NCBI RefSeq assembly: GCF_002954765.1
Contig: NZ_MTPW01000001.1
Coordinates: forward strand, 2,803,501 to 2,867,500
Direction: 5' to 3'
From: Nonlabens arenilitoris
GTDB taxonomy: Bacteria; Bacteroidota; Bacteroidia; Flavobacteriales; Flavobacteriaceae
Length of the DNA stretch: 64,000 bases
The notes under the pieces were generated by a model. That model was not told the DNA's origin and searched no databases. It was given only the letters and a program-made list of their open reading frames with translations. Positions 26,421 through 35,523 of this stretch are shown here, in pieces; the stretch's first letter is position 1; each line of letters starts with the position of its first letter. A program made the position numbers and the translations under genes.

Positions 26421-27023
26421 ATGGAATGGATTACATCAAATTTTGAAATTTTTGTCAGTATATGTCTGGGAATAGGACTTTCTGCTAGTGCTGGATTTAG
26501 AGTCTTTGTACCGCTTTTATTTTTAAGTATAGCGGCTTATATGGGTATGGTACCGCTTAATCCAGATTGGGCTTGGGCAGGTAGTTTAAGCGCCGTACTC
26601 ATATTAGGTGTTGCTGCTATTGTTGAACTTATTGCTTATTATATACCATATGTAGATAATTTATTAGATACGATTACCGTACCTCTAGCTGCAATAGCTG
26701 GTACAGCCGTCATGGTAAGTGTGGTAGGTGATTTAGATCCAGTATATACATGGACGCTTGCTATTATCGCCGGTGGTGGAACTGCTGCTAGTGTCGCAAG
26801 TACCGCTGGTGCTGCTCGATTAACTAGTACAGCAACTACAGGTGGAATAGGGAATCCTGTAATCAGCACTGCCGAGGCTGGTTTTAGTGGTATTCTTAGT
26901 TTTCTTTCTTTAATTGCACCTATTTTTGCTGCTATAATTGTCGTGTTGATTTTTATTGCAATTAGAAAACTGTACAAGAAGTTATTTAAGAAAAAATCGC
27001 TTCCGCGAAAACCGACTACTTAA
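26421..27023 (+). CDS. DUF4126 family membrane protein
   Basis: Protein of 200 residues with about five or six hydrophobic segments, rich in Gly, Ala, Ser and Thr. The region GLSASAGFRVFVPLL near the start and the STAGAARLTSTATTGGIGNP stretch are the conserved blocks I associate with DUF4126. Inner-membrane location inferred, function unknown. Short Lys/Arg-rich cytoplasmic tail, within which a degenerate copy of the dispersed palindrome occurs (26999-27012). Tightly packed between the helicase and the next small membrane protein. Confidence 0.82.
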   Translation: MEWITSNFEIFVSICLGIGLSASAGFRVFVPLLFLSIAAYMGMVPLNPDWAWAGSLSAVLILGVAAIVELIAYYIPYVDNLLDTITVPLAAIAGTAVMVSVVGDLDPVYTWTLAIIAGGGTAASVASTAGAARLTSTATTGGIGNPVISTAEAGFSGILSFLSLIAPIFAAIIVVLIFIAIRKLYKKLFKKKSLPRKPTT

Positions 27024-27035
27024 ATCTATATCCAC

Positions 27036-27503
27036 TTGATGTCTATATTGAAAGGTAGAAAATCATCTGTATTATATTTTGATACGGAAAAAGAATTGTT
27101 AATTATAGAAGATCATTTAAGATCCTATAGAGTGATGCAGTTAGTCTTACTGTTTACTTGTGTTATAAGCTGCTCTTTAATATTAGTTAAAGAAGATTTG
27201 TCTTTCTGGTTTGGATTTATGATAGGTGCCTTTATAGCACTGGCTTTGTGTGCTGCATATTATTATGCATTTAGGACATCAGTCGTTAAAAATATTCCTT
27301 TCAATGATATAGAATCAATAATTTCTAGCACATTATTTTTAAAAAACGATAGGCGATTAACTATAAAACTTAAAGATAATCGGTTTAGAAATATTATAAC
27401 AATGGATCAATTAGAAATTGATCGACTCTTTAACTCTTTTAAAGAAGTCGATATAGTTGTTGAGAAACGTACATCTTTTAGTCTATTACCACTTAATTTT
27501 TAA
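27036..27503 (+). CDS. Small membrane protein, PH-like C-terminal domain suspected
   Basis: Protein of 155 residues. A polar N-terminus (about 1-33) precedes two hydrophobic helices (about 34-51 and 57-80). A soluble C-terminal part has short strands (IPFNDIESIISS, RRLTIKLKDN), compatible with a bacterial PH-like domain, though this is inferred from pattern only. The first two codons are Met-Met, so the ATG at 27039 is an alternative start. It sits 12 bases after the DUF4126 gene and 3 bases before kdsB. Unknown function. A second protein of similar layout lies at 38320-38772. Confidence 0.7.
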   Translation: MMSILKGRKSSVLYFDTEKELLIIEDHLRSYRVMQLVLLFTCVISCSLILVKEDLSFWFGFMIGAFIALALCAAYYYAFRTSVVKNIPFNDIESIISSTLFLKNDRRLTIKLKDNRFRNIITMDQLEIDRLFNSFKEVDIVVEKRTSFSLLPLNF

Positions 27504-27506
27504 TTT

Positions 27507-28250
27507 ATGAGTTTAAAAGTTATCGCTGTTATACCAGCAAGATATGAAGCAAGTAGATTTCCAGCAAAATTAATGCAGGACCTATGTGGTAAGTCAGTAA
27601 TAGTGAGAACCTATGAAGCTGCGCTGGCTACAAATCTTTTTGATCAGGTGATAGTGGCAACAGATAGCCCTATTATTTTTAATGAGATTAAAGATCATGG
27701 CGGTGTTGCAGTGATGAGCAACAAAGAACATGATTGCGGTAGTGACCGTATTGCAGAAGCTGTAGAAAATATAGAAGCAGATATTATTATAAATGTACAA
27801 GGCGATGAGCCTTTTACTAATCAAGCAGACTTAAAAAAGCTATTAGAGGTATTTGAGAACGATCAAAACGAGATTATAGCGCTAGCATCTTTAATGCATG
27901 AGTTAAAAGAAGAGAAGGATATTTTAAATCCTAATAATGTTAAGGTTATCACTGATTTATCCGGTAACGCTATCTATTTTTCTCGCAGTCCTATACCATT
28001 TAATAGAGCAACTGATGTACAGGTGCCAGTATATAAACATATAGGGATTTATGCATTTAGAAAAGCTGCATTAATTGATTTTTACAATTCTAGTGCAACA
28101 CCATTAGAGCTTAAAGAGAAAATAGAGTGTATAAGATATCTAGAGCATGGAAAAAAAATAAGCATGGTCATAACCGACCATGCTAGCATAGGTATAGATA
28201 CTCCAGCAGATCTAGATGCTGCTAGAGAGATGTGGAAGAATAATAGCTAG
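27507..28250 (+). CDS. kdsB: 3-deoxy-manno-octulosonate cytidylyltransferase
   Basis: CMP-Kdo synthetase (247 residues) that activates Kdo with CTP for lipopolysaccharide inner core synthesis. The nucleotide-binding start VIPARYEASRFPAKL (6-20), VQGDEPF, FSRSPIPF and YKHIGIYAFRK are standard for KdsB. Length is normal. Last gene of the tightly spaced plus-strand run that begins with the helicase. It converges with a small minus-strand gene 3 bases away. Confidence 0.95.
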   Translation: MSLKVIAVIPARYEASRFPAKLMQDLCGKSVIVRTYEAALATNLFDQVIVATDSPIIFNEIKDHGGVAVMSNKEHDCGSDRIAEAVENIEADIIINVQGDEPFTNQADLKKLLEVFENDQNEIIALASLMHELKEEKDILNPNNVKVITDLSGNAIYFSRSPIPFNRATDVQVPVYKHIGIYAFRKAALIDFYNSSATPLELKEKIECIRYLEHGKKISMVITDHASIGIDTPADLDAAREMWKNNS

Positions 28251-28253
28251 AGA

Positions 28254-28571
28254 TTAAATACTAATTCCTACCGGTAGCATTTCTTTAAATTCATTACGAT
28301 TGCGACGTACAAATCCTGCAATTTTTGGATGAGTAGGCACCACCTTAATTTTCTTTTCATCTCTTATATTAATAAAAACAGCTCTCAAAAAATCATTTTT
28401 AAAATCTGCATCATCTTCAAGAGATTCTGGAATTATAAATTTGGTTAAGAAAATTTTTCTTTCTTGTTGAGAATATTCAATTTTTGCTAAATTTCCATTC
28501 TTGGTACATTCATACTGACGTAGAAAAGCATTGTCAGTAATCTCAATAGTAGTAGATGTTTCCATTTTCAT
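28254..28571 (-). CDS. Small GNAT-like (NATD1/YjdJ-type) protein
   Basis: Protein of 105 residues. The C-terminal part (EKKIKVVPTHPKIAGFVRRN followed by RNEF) matches the end of small NATD1/YjdJ-type acetyltransferase-like proteins, which end in a 'VVP....AxYIRRHPEY' pattern. The acetyl-CoA-binding Gly-rich loop expected after the central strand is replaced by an Asp-rich stretch (IPESLEDDADF), so activity is doubtful. An internal Met at residue 3 is an alternative start. Single gene with a 180-base gap upstream. Confidence 0.6.
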   Translation of the reverse strand: MKMETSTTIEITDNAFLRQYECTKNGNLAKIEYSQQERKIFLTKFIIPESLEDDADFKNDFLRAVFINIRDEKKIKVVPTHPKIAGFVRRNRNEFKEMLPVGISI

Positions 28572-28666
28572 TCTTTTTAACTCCTAAATTGATTAGGTAT
28601 ATTCACTAAAGGATAAGTTTATTAAAACTTTGTGGTTGATTAGTGAAAGCGTAAAAATTGCTCTTA

Positions 28667-28674
28667 TAACTTTG
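28667..28674 (+). promoter_or_regulatory. Candidate -7 element (TAACTTTG)
   Basis: TAnnTTTG match 77 bases before the hydrolase gene. The nearby TTG triplets are at unsuitable distances. Confidence 0.3.
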
Positions 28675-28750
28675 TAAAGATACTTTAAAATAACATTTTC
28701 TTAATCATAGCTTGTGTTAAAACATTGATTTTAAAACTATTCTTGAAAAT

Positions 28751-29398
28751 ATGATACCCGTTTATTTTATGCCAGGTATGGCAGCGTCTCAATTGATATT
28801 TGAGAATATTAAACTACCACCGGATCAATTTACAATGCATTTCATGCACTGGAACATACCAGAAAAGAACGAGTCTTTACAAAATTATGTCACACGTTTA
28901 CTTGAACAAATCCAGCACAAAAATCCTGTAGTAATAGGTGTATCATTTGGTGGAATCGTTGTTCAAGAAATTGCAAAACAAATTAAGGTGCACAAAACGA
29001 TCATTATTTCTAGTGCAAAGACAAATCAAGAATTTCCTAGACGTATGCACTTTAGTAAAGCTACTAGATTGCATAAAGTAGTTCCTACTCGCTTATTTGA
29101 GAATATGGAGACTTTGATTAAGTACAGTTTTGGAATCGCGCCCAAAAAACTTGAGTTGTATAAAAAATACTTATCTGTAAACGATCGACGTTATTTAAAT
29201 TGGGCATTAGACACAATAATAAATTGGAATCAACAAGAATTGCCTGAAAATGTAGTCCATATTCATGGAGATAAAGACCCTATTTTTCCAATTAAATATA
29301 TAACAAATGCCATTATAGTACCTGATGGCACACATATTATGATTATTAACAGATTCCGCTGGTTTAATGATAAATTACCTCAAATCATTTTACAATAA
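28751..29398 (+). CDS. Alpha/beta hydrolase
   Basis: Small hydrolase of 215 residues with no signal peptide. The nucleophile elbow is GVSFGG with Ser65. The acid is probably the Asp in HGDKDPIFP, and the catalytic His lies in GTHIMII. The N-terminal YFMPGMAAS corresponds to the oxyanion loop. The sequence resembles short Bacteroidota hydrolases of unknown substrate. Own transcription unit with a short gap before the transglycosylase gene. Confidence 0.85.
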   Translation: MIPVYFMPGMAASQLIFENIKLPPDQFTMHFMHWNIPEKNESLQNYVTRLLEQIQHKNPVVIGVSFGGIVVQEIAKQIKVHKTIIISSAKTNQEFPRRMHFSKATRLHKVVPTRLFENMETLIKYSFGIAPKKLELYKKYLSVNDRRYLNWALDTIINWNQQELPENVVHIHGDKDPIFPIKYITNAIIVPDGTHIMIINRFRWFNDKLPQIILQ

Positions 29399-29449
29399 CA
29401 GTTTTAGACTCAGCGGGATTCACTTATCTTTAAACCAAAAATAGAACGC

Positions 29450-30388
29450 ATGAAAAAGATATTATTAGGAGCAGGAATTGTAGTCGTTTTATTGCTCGCA
29501 GTAAGTGCTGTGCAACAAAACTCGGGTCTTCAAGAATTAACACCTATGGAGACTACAGAGTTGAAAGATCCTTCTCGTGTAGGTGATTATAGCGTTTATG
29601 CGCTTGACCTTCCTAAAAGCTTAGATTTTGCAGGTGAACCAGTACCACTTCATAATCCAGACATTAAAGAACGAGCAGATCGTGAATTTTTAGTCAACAC
29701 CTATTGGCAATCTAATGGGATAATGCTAGTTAAAAAATCTAAAAAATATTTTCCAATCATTGAAGCCATTCTTGCAGAAGAAGGAATCCCTGATGATTTT
29801 AAATACCTAGCGGTAATAGAAAGTGGTTTAGATAATGTAAAATCACCAGCAGGCGCAAGCGGTTTCTGGCAAATTATGACAGCCACAGGTAAGGAGCTCG
29901 ATCTAGAAGTTAATAGTAATGTAGATGAACGTTATCATCTAGAAAAAGCCACGAGAGCTGCTTGTAAATATCTTAAGGATAGTAAAGAAAGAATGGGCAC
30001 ATGGACACTTGCGGCTGCAGCTTATAATGCAGGAAATGCAGGGATCAATCGCGAGCTAGAGAGACAACAGGCAACTTCTTATTATGACTTATTATTAGGT
30101 CAAGAGACAGGTAGATACGTATTTAGAATTTTAGCTTTAAAAGAAATTCTTAAAAACCCAGAAAGTTTCGGTTTTAATATAGAGCCAGAACATTACTATT
30201 ATCAAGTACCTACTAAAAAAATATTAGTAGATTATGAAATTGATGATTTAGCCGCTTTCGCGAAAGCGAATTCCATCAACTATAAAATTTTAAAAATTCA
30301 TAATCCATGGCTGAGAGAAAATAAATTGAATAACAAATCTGGAAAATTATACGAAATTGAAATTCCAGAAAATGGTTACTACGACTAG
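29450..30388 (+). CDS. Membrane-anchored lytic transglycosylase (SLT domain)
   Basis: Protein of 312 residues that cleaves the glycan strand of peptidoglycan. An N-terminal hydrophobic helix (4-20) acts as signal or anchor. The SLT domain shows the catalytic glutamate E124 in AVIESGLDN, then SPAGASGFWQIM and AAAAYNAGNAGINREL. The C-terminal portion (about 245-312), with FAKANSINYKILKIHNPWL, resembles the tail of MltD-type enzymes. A palindrome copy (30254-30267) encodes the AFAKA in that helix. The cardiolipin synthase gene starts 2 bases after the stop. Confidence 0.92.
   Translation: MKKILLGAGIVVVLLLAVSAVQQNSGLQELTPMETTELKDPSRVGDYSVYALDLPKSLDFAGEPVPLHNPDIKERADREFLVNTYWQSNGIMLVKKSKKYFPIIEAILAEEGIPDDFKYLAVIESGLDNVKSPAGASGFWQIMTATGKELDLEVNSNVDERYHLEKATRAACKYLKDSKERMGTWTLAAAAYNAGNAGINRELERQQATSYYDLLLGQETGRYVFRILALKEILKNPESFGFNIEPEHYYYQVPTKKILVDYEIDDLAAFAKANSINYKILKIHNPWLRENKLNNKSGKLYEIEIPENGYYD
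30254..30267. repeat. Dispersed palindrome copy inside the transglycosylase gene
   Basis: Perfect 14-mer, read as AFAKA at about residues 269-273. Confidence 0.9.
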
Positions 30389-30390
30389 TT

Positions 30391-31860
30391 ATGTTAGAAT
30401 GGGTTCTTAGCAATTGGTTTTTAAGCCTGCTTATTATCAATTATGTGGTTGCATTAAGTGCAGCATTCTTTTTGATACGTAGTAATCAGAACCCACGTAA
30501 AACCGTATCTTCTCTTCTTTTTTTGGTCGCTTTACCTTTCTTGGGATTAGGCATTTATTATTTTTTTGGTCTTGAGTATCGCAAGTCTAAAATCTTTAAA
30601 CGTAAAGACCTTAATGCAAATGAATTAATCCAAAACTGGAACAAACGGTTACATATATCAAACGATGATCTAGATAAGTATGAAGAGACTTTTCTAATAG
30701 ATCGTCTTAAAATGGTAAAATTATTAAGACACAACCAGGCAGCGCCGTTAACCTTGCGCAATAATTTAGAAGTTTTAATAAACGGGAGATCAAAATTTGA
30801 TCGTGTTTTTGAAGACATTAAAAAAGCACAAAATCATATCCATCTAGAGTATTTTATACTTTGTGACGATCACATAGGAACTGATGTTATCAATGCGTTG
30901 ATAAAAGCCGCACAGCGCGGTATTGAAGTTAAGATAATTTATGATTCTGTAGGAAGTTCCATTTCTAATGCTACTAAAAAAAGAATGACAACTGCTGGTA
31001 TCGAGTACGAGGCATTTATGCCTGTACTATTTTCAAAATTTACACGCAAGGCAAACTATAGGGATCACCGTAAAATCTTCATTATAGATGGTAGCATAGG
31101 TTATATAGGTGGTGTTAATATTAGTGATGACTATGTGAATGAACCTATTAACCATAATGATCAATACTGGCGTGATACACACTTACGTATAGAAGGACAT
31201 GCGGTTAAAAGTCTTCAAGCGCAATGGTTGTTGAATTGGTACTTTGTGAAACGACAAGATGAAAACTATGAAATTCCATCGAGTTATTTTCCTGAGATTG
31301 ATTGCCCTGAAAATAAAGCCGTTCAAATAGCTGCTAGCGGTCCAGATACGGACTGGGCAAACATTATGGAGGCCTTATTTATTGCAATTAATACAGCAGA
31401 AAAAAGTATCTATATCACTACACCATATTTTATCCCAAATGAAGCTATTTTAACTAGCTTAAAAAGTGCTGCACGCAGTGGTGTAGAAATACACATTATG
31501 GTCCCCAAAAAAGGAGATAGCTGGGCTGCACGATATGCGTCTAGATCATACTTTCAAGATTTGTTAGAAAGTGGCATATATGTGCACTGGTATCATAGAG
31601 GTATGTTACATGCAAAGACAATGGTAGTAGATGATATGTTTTGTACCATAGGTACTTCAAATATGGATTACCGCAGTTTTGACATAAATTTTGAGATTAA
31701 CGCATTGATTTATGATGAAGAAATTTCAAAAGAATTAAACGTTCAGTTCCAGAAAGATTTAAAATACTGTGAGGAAGTATTATTAGATCTATGGATAAAA
31801 AGAGATAAAGTAAATAAGTTTAAAGAGTCTTTTTGTAGATTGTGGGCTCCTTTATTATAA
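30391..31860 (+). CDS. cls: Cardiolipin synthase
   Basis: Phospholipase-D superfamily membrane enzyme of 489 residues that makes cardiolipin from phosphatidylglycerol. Two N-terminal membrane helices (about 8-26 and 38-55) precede two catalytic domains, each with an HKD-type motif: HRKIFIIDG in the first and HAKTMVVDD in the second. Length and layout match ClsA. Located 2 bases after the transglycosylase gene and followed after 2 bases by the TSUP gene, indicating a membrane and envelope operon. Confidence 0.94.
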   Translation: MLEWVLSNWFLSLLIINYVVALSAAFFLIRSNQNPRKTVSSLLFLVALPFLGLGIYYFFGLEYRKSKIFKRKDLNANELIQNWNKRLHISNDDLDKYEETFLIDRLKMVKLLRHNQAAPLTLRNNLEVLINGRSKFDRVFEDIKKAQNHIHLEYFILCDDHIGTDVINALIKAAQRGIEVKIIYDSVGSSISNATKKRMTTAGIEYEAFMPVLFSKFTRKANYRDHRKIFIIDGSIGYIGGVNISDDYVNEPINHNDQYWRDTHLRIEGHAVKSLQAQWLLNWYFVKRQDENYEIPSSYFPEIDCPENKAVQIAASGPDTDWANIMEALFIAINTAEKSIYITTPYFIPNEAILTSLKSAARSGVEIHIMVPKKGDSWAARYASRSYFQDLLESGIYVHWYHRGMLHAKTMVVDDMFCTIGTSNMDYRSFDINFEINALIYDEEISKELNVQFQKDLKYCEEVLLDLWIKRDKVNKFKESFCRLWAPLL

Positions 31861-31862
31861 CT

Positions 31863-32264
31863 ATGAAACCAAAAAAAAAAATGACATTAGAAATTATTTT
31901 ACTCTTATTGCTATTAGGGTTATTAGCAGGATTCTTAAGCGGTAGTGTAGGAGTAGGTGGTGGCGTTATTATGGTACCACTAGCAATATGGTTTTTAGGT
32001 TATAGTCAACATCAAGCTCAAGGATTGAGTCTTGCTGTACTAGCAGTTCCGGTCACTTTTCTTGCAGCATATACTTATCACAAAAATGGTCATGAACTAG
32101 ACTGGCGATATGCGTTAGTGATCGCTGTAGCTTTTGTATTCGGTGGTTATTTTGGAACCAAACTAGCCATAAGTATAAATCAACAATTATTAAAAAAGAT
32201 TTTTGGAGTCATTTTGATAATTGTTGCTTTAAAAATGATTTTCTTCTCGAGCGCCAAAGCGTAA
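31863..32264 (+). CDS. TSUP (TauE/SafE-like) membrane protein, half-length
   Basis: Four-helix membrane protein of 133 residues. The conserved LAGFLSGSVGVGGGVIMVPL motif marks the TSUP/TauE family of putative sulphur-compound or organic-acid exporters. Full-length members have about 250 residues and two such repeats, so a dimer of half-size units is likely (inference). The frame extends to 31842 into cls, but the ATG at 31863, 2 bases after the cls stop, is better. Between that ATG and a second in-frame ATG (31881) lies a run of 11 A, so slippage could switch frame but the second ATG would restore it. Confidence 0.85.
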   Translation: MKPKKKMTLEIILLLLLLGLLAGFLSGSVGVGGGVIMVPLAIWFLGYSQHQAQGLSLAVLAVPVTFLAAYTYHKNGHELDWRYALVIAVAFVFGGYFGTKLAISINQQLLKKIFGVILIIVALKMIFFSSAKA

Positions 32265-32342
32265 TGTATTAAGAAAATCCTAACAATAGATCACCTATAA
32301 ATTCTGTTTATTTACAATTAAATTAATTCAATTTTTTCAATT

Positions 32343-33188
32343 ATGAAATACACATTACTAGCATTTATGTCCTTATTTGTAGCTACAACTCTTACAGCGC
32401 AAATAGAAGCTCCACAACCTAGTCCTAGTGCTATGGTTAAACAAACTGTAGGACTTACAGAAGTAACACTGGAATACTCCAGGCCAGCTATGAGAGATAG
32501 AGATATCTTTGGCGATTTAGTACCATTTGATAAGATGTGGAGAACTGGCGCAAATGCTAACTCTACGGTTTCTTTCTCTGATGACGTCATGGTTGCTGGT
32601 AAAGAATTAAAAGCTGGTACTTATGCAGTATTTACTAAGCCAAGTAAAAAAGAATGGGAAGTCTATTTCTATACAGATCATTCAAACTGGGGAACACCTA
32701 GAGAATGGGATGAGTCTAAAGTTGCTGCAATGGTAAAAGTACCTGTAAGCACATTAAAAAATACACAAGAGAGCTTTACCATGGCTATTAATGAAATAAA
32801 TATGGAAGGTGCTCATTTACAAATCATGTGGGCTAACACGATGGTTGCAGTGCCTTTCTCTGTTCCTACCAAAGCAAAAACAGAAGCCAGCATTGATAAA
32901 GTAATGGCAGGTCCTAGCGCAAATGATTACTATTCTGCAGCATCTTTTTATCTTGATGCAGATAAAGATCTAAAAAAAGCACAAGAATGGATTACTAAGG
33001 CAACAGAGCTGAGTCCTAAAGCCTTTTGGATGTTCCGTAAAAAATCTCTTATAGAAGCAAAGTTAGGCAATACGAGTGCAGCTATTGCATCTGCAAAGCA
33101 GTCTCTAGCATTAGCTACTGCTGCAGGTAATGCTGACTATGTAAAAATGAATAAAGATAGCCTTAAAGAATGGGGCGTTAAGATGTAA
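32343..33188 (+). CDS. Secreted DUF2911 domain protein
   Basis: Protein of 281 residues with a signal peptide (about 1-20, ending TTLTAQ). The DUF2911 domain (about 25-165) shows VTLEYSRPAMRDRDIFGDLV, the MWRTGANANST block and AGTYAVFTKP, the recognisable core of this Bacteroidota-enriched family. The C-terminal part (about 185-281) is helical with TPR-like units (ADKDLKKAQEWITKATELSP). Periplasmic or envelope location inferred. Function unknown. A palindrome copy and a shared terminator follow. Confidence 0.9.
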   Translation: MKYTLLAFMSLFVATTLTAQIEAPQPSPSAMVKQTVGLTEVTLEYSRPAMRDRDIFGDLVPFDKMWRTGANANSTVSFSDDVMVAGKELKAGTYAVFTKPSKKEWEVYFYTDHSNWGTPREWDESKVAAMVKVPVSTLKNTQESFTMAINEINMEGAHLQIMWANTMVAVPFSVPTKAKTEASIDKVMAGPSANDYYSAASFYLDADKDLKKAQEWITKATELSPKAFWMFRKKSLIEAKLGNTSAAIASAKQSLALATAAGNADYVKMNKDSLKEWGVKM

Positions 33189-33205
33189 CAATTATAAATC
33201 ACATC

Positions 33206-33219
33206 GCTTTCGCGAAAGC
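33206..33219. repeat. Dispersed palindrome copy after the DUF2911 gene
   Basis: Perfect 14-mer 18 bases after the stop codon and just before the terminator. Confidence 0.9.
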
Positions 33220-33225
33220 GTATTA

Positions 33226-33257
33226 AAAAAGCCACTTAAGAAATTAAGTGGCTTTTT
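33226..33257. terminator. Bidirectional terminator
   Basis: 14-bp near-perfect stem (AAAAAGCCACTTAA with its complement, loop GAAA). Serves the DUF2911 gene on the plus strand and the GYF_2 gene on the minus strand. Confidence 0.88.
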
Positions 33258-33263
33258 ATATTT

Positions 33264-33770
33264 TTAAAATGAAAATGTCATTAACTGGACGGCGCCGAAA
33301 ATAAATCTAATCATCAAGATTACTGAGATAATAATCCCGATGACTTTAAGAGTTCTATCCTGAATACTTAAAGCGATTAACAACGGTAAGACAGCTGATA
33401 TTAAGTTAATTACTCCCATAATAATGTATTGATTATTAGAAGAATAACTATAACTAAAAACAGCGCTAACTATAGCATTTAATAACATGGTAGTGAACCA
33501 TATTATAAGAGATGCAATCAATAATTTATCACTTGATGACTTCTGGGTCGCCGGTCTTAAATTAGTTTGCTTTTGGAAGGTCACATTTTGAACAGCTGCG
33601 GCGGGCTTTTTGAATAAAACATCTAATTCTGCAATGCTGGAGGCGGTTGCAACAAAACTTTTATTTTCAGTTCTAATCTTAAAATCAGGACGTAATGCCT
33701 TTTCTTTTAACTCATTTAGATTAAATGGGCCAAACTCATTTATGCCGTCTGAGTAATAATAATGTATCAT
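33264..33770 (-). CDS. GYF_2 (DUF4339) domain membrane protein
   Basis: Protein of 168 residues. The N-terminal module (1-52) reads YYYSDGINEFGPFNLNELKEKA and fits the GYF_2/DUF4339 pattern (Tyr-Tyr, Gly-Pro-Phe, acidic-Leu), a small protein-binding domain. After a Gln/Thr/Lys-rich linker (about 55-85) come three hydrophobic helices (about 85-105, 117-137 and 143-165). Probably an inner-membrane protein with a cytoplasmic binding domain. Last gene of the minus-strand run from PIG-L and symporter, 13 bases after the latter. Confidence 0.8.
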   Translation of the reverse strand: MIHYYYSDGINEFGPFNLNELKEKALRPDFKIRTENKSFVATASSIAELDVLFKKPAAAVQNVTFQKQTNLRPATQKSSSDKLLIASLIIWFTTMLLNAIVSAVFSYSYSSNNQYIIMGVINLISAVLPLLIALSIQDRTLKVIGIIISVILMIRFIFGAVQLMTFSF

Positions 33771-33783
33771 ATGATTTTAAAAT

Positions 33784-35523
33784 TTAAACGTCTTGAAAAT
33801 GTGTAATTTCTTCTGTATCATTTTTAGAACCACTAGATTCTATCAACCATGCTAGTCCTACAGTAATCAATGCGCCCAACGGATTCAACCATAAGAATGG
33901 TAATAATTTCACATCAGGAACAAACTCATCTACACAATAGAATGCTATCACAATAGCTTCTGAAATCAACGCGGCAATAAATATAGAACGACCACGTACT
34001 TTTTTCAAATAGAAAGCCACTAAGAAAATACCAAGGATAGTTCCATAAAACAGCGAACCTATAATATTTACCAGCTGTATCAAATTATCAAATAACGATA
34101 CAACACTAGCAAATATAATAGCTATGATTCCCCACATAAGAGTAAACCATTTGCTCATGCGCACATAATGATCATCATCCTTATTATCATTGTGATTAAA
34201 ACGCTTATAGATATCTATGGCAGTTGTGGAGCTCAAGGCATTCAACTCTGACGCTGTTGAACTCATTGCAGCACTTAAAATTACGGCAAGTAAAAGACCT
34301 ATTAAACCTTTAGGTAAATGATGTAAAATAAAATGGATAAAGACAAAATCCTTATCGTTAGTTTCGATTCCATCGTCTGCTTTTGCTATTAATTGTCTAG
34401 CAGCTTCTCTGTTTTCTTCTTCTGCCTGACGGAAATAATCTAGACGTGTCTCTAATTTATCCTCAGGTGCCAGGTATTGATTATTCAGCTTTTTTGCATA
34501 GTTCTCTTGCATGGTTTGCTTTTCGTGCAGGATAGAGTAGTGGCGTTCTTGTAAGGCTTCATAATCTGCTGCATATTCACTTTCCATAACAGCTTTTTCG
34601 GCAGCAGGATTAAAGTTCAAAGGTGTATCATTAAATTGATAGAATATAAAAACCATGACACCTACCATAAGAATAAAAAACTGCATCGGTACCTTAAGCA
34701 ATCCATTAAATAATAAACCAATACGCATTTGTTTAATAGATTTACCAGACAGGTAACGTTGTACTTGCGATTGATCAGTACCAAAATAACTTAACATTAA
34801 AAAACTAGCTCCAAAAATGGCACTCCATACATTATAACGATCATTTAATGAAAAATCAAAATCTAGAATTTTCATCTTATCTGCGCTACCAGCCATGGTT
34901 AATGCATTGTCAAAGCTTACGTTATCTGGCAATTGTGTAACAATTAGAACAAATGCGGTAATCATACCAGCCATAATAATAATCATTTGCTGTTTTTGGG
35001 TAACATTCACCGCTTTAGTTCCACCAGATACCGTGTAAATAATTACTAATATTCCTATAATTACATTGAGATATTTTAGTTCCCAATCTAGTACGGCACT
35101 CAGTATAATAGCTGGTGCATAAATGGTAATTCCTGCGGCTAGTCCACGTTGTATAAGAAATAGGATAGAGGCAAGTGATCTGGTTTGAACATCAAATCGC
35201 TTTTCTAAAAATTCATAAGCAGTGTATACCTTAAGCTTATGGTATATAGGAATGAATGTGACACAAATTATGATAATCGCAATAGGCAGACCAAAATAAA
35301 ATTGTACAAATTCTAATCCGTCTGTATATGCCTGTCCTGGTGTACTTAAAAATGTTATGGCACTTGCCTGTGTTGCCATTACCGATAGTCCTACCGTCCA
35401 CCATCTTGCATCACCACCTTTAATGTATTCTTCGCTAGTTTGCTTACCACGCGTTTTGTAAACTCCATACAACACTATAAAGGCTAGTGTAGATGTAAGA
35501 ATGGTCCAATCAATTATTTCCAT
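33784..35523 (-). CDS. Sodium:solute symporter family protein
   Basis: Transporter of 579 residues of the SSS family (LeuT fold) with about 12-13 hydrophobic helices. N-terminal GVYKTRGKQTSEEYIKGG followed by WWTVGLSVMATQASAITFL is the canonical first-helix pattern, and SYFGTDQSQVQRYLSGKS is a strong family signature. Between two helices (about residues 290-385) lies a roughly 95-residue charged, coiled-coil-like insertion (ALQERHYSILHEKQTMQENY and following) that ordinary SSS members lack. The substrate is unknown; the linked PIG-L deacetylase could point to a sugar or amino sugar. The start overlaps the end of the small membrane protein gene by 14 bases. Confidence 0.9.
   Translation of the reverse strand: MEIIDWTILTSTLAFIVLYGVYKTRGKQTSEEYIKGGDARWWTVGLSVMATQASAITFLSTPGQAYTDGLEFVQFYFGLPIAIIIICVTFIPIYHKLKVYTAYEFLEKRFDVQTRSLASILFLIQRGLAAGITIYAPAIILSAVLDWELKYLNVIIGILVIIYTVSGGTKAVNVTQKQQMIIIMAGMITAFVLIVTQLPDNVSFDNALTMAGSADKMKILDFDFSLNDRYNVWSAIFGASFLMLSYFGTDQSQVQRYLSGKSIKQMRIGLLFNGLLKVPMQFFILMVGVMVFIFYQFNDTPLNFNPAAEKAVMESEYAADYEALQERHYSILHEKQTMQENYAKKLNNQYLAPEDKLETRLDYFRQAEEENREAARQLIAKADDGIETNDKDFVFIHFILHHLPKGLIGLLLAVILSAAMSSTASELNALSSTTAIDIYKRFNHNDNKDDDHYVRMSKWFTLMWGIIAIIFASVVSLFDNLIQLVNIIGSLFYGTILGIFLVAFYLKKVRGRSIFIAALISEAIVIAFYCVDEFVPDVKLLPFLWLNPLGALITVGLAWLIESSGSKNDTEEITHFQDV

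Noticed and set aside
31863..32264. TSUP gene as a truncated pseudogene
   Set aside because: Half-length TSUP proteins with one repeat are plausible dimer-forming units, and no second repeat remains downstream.
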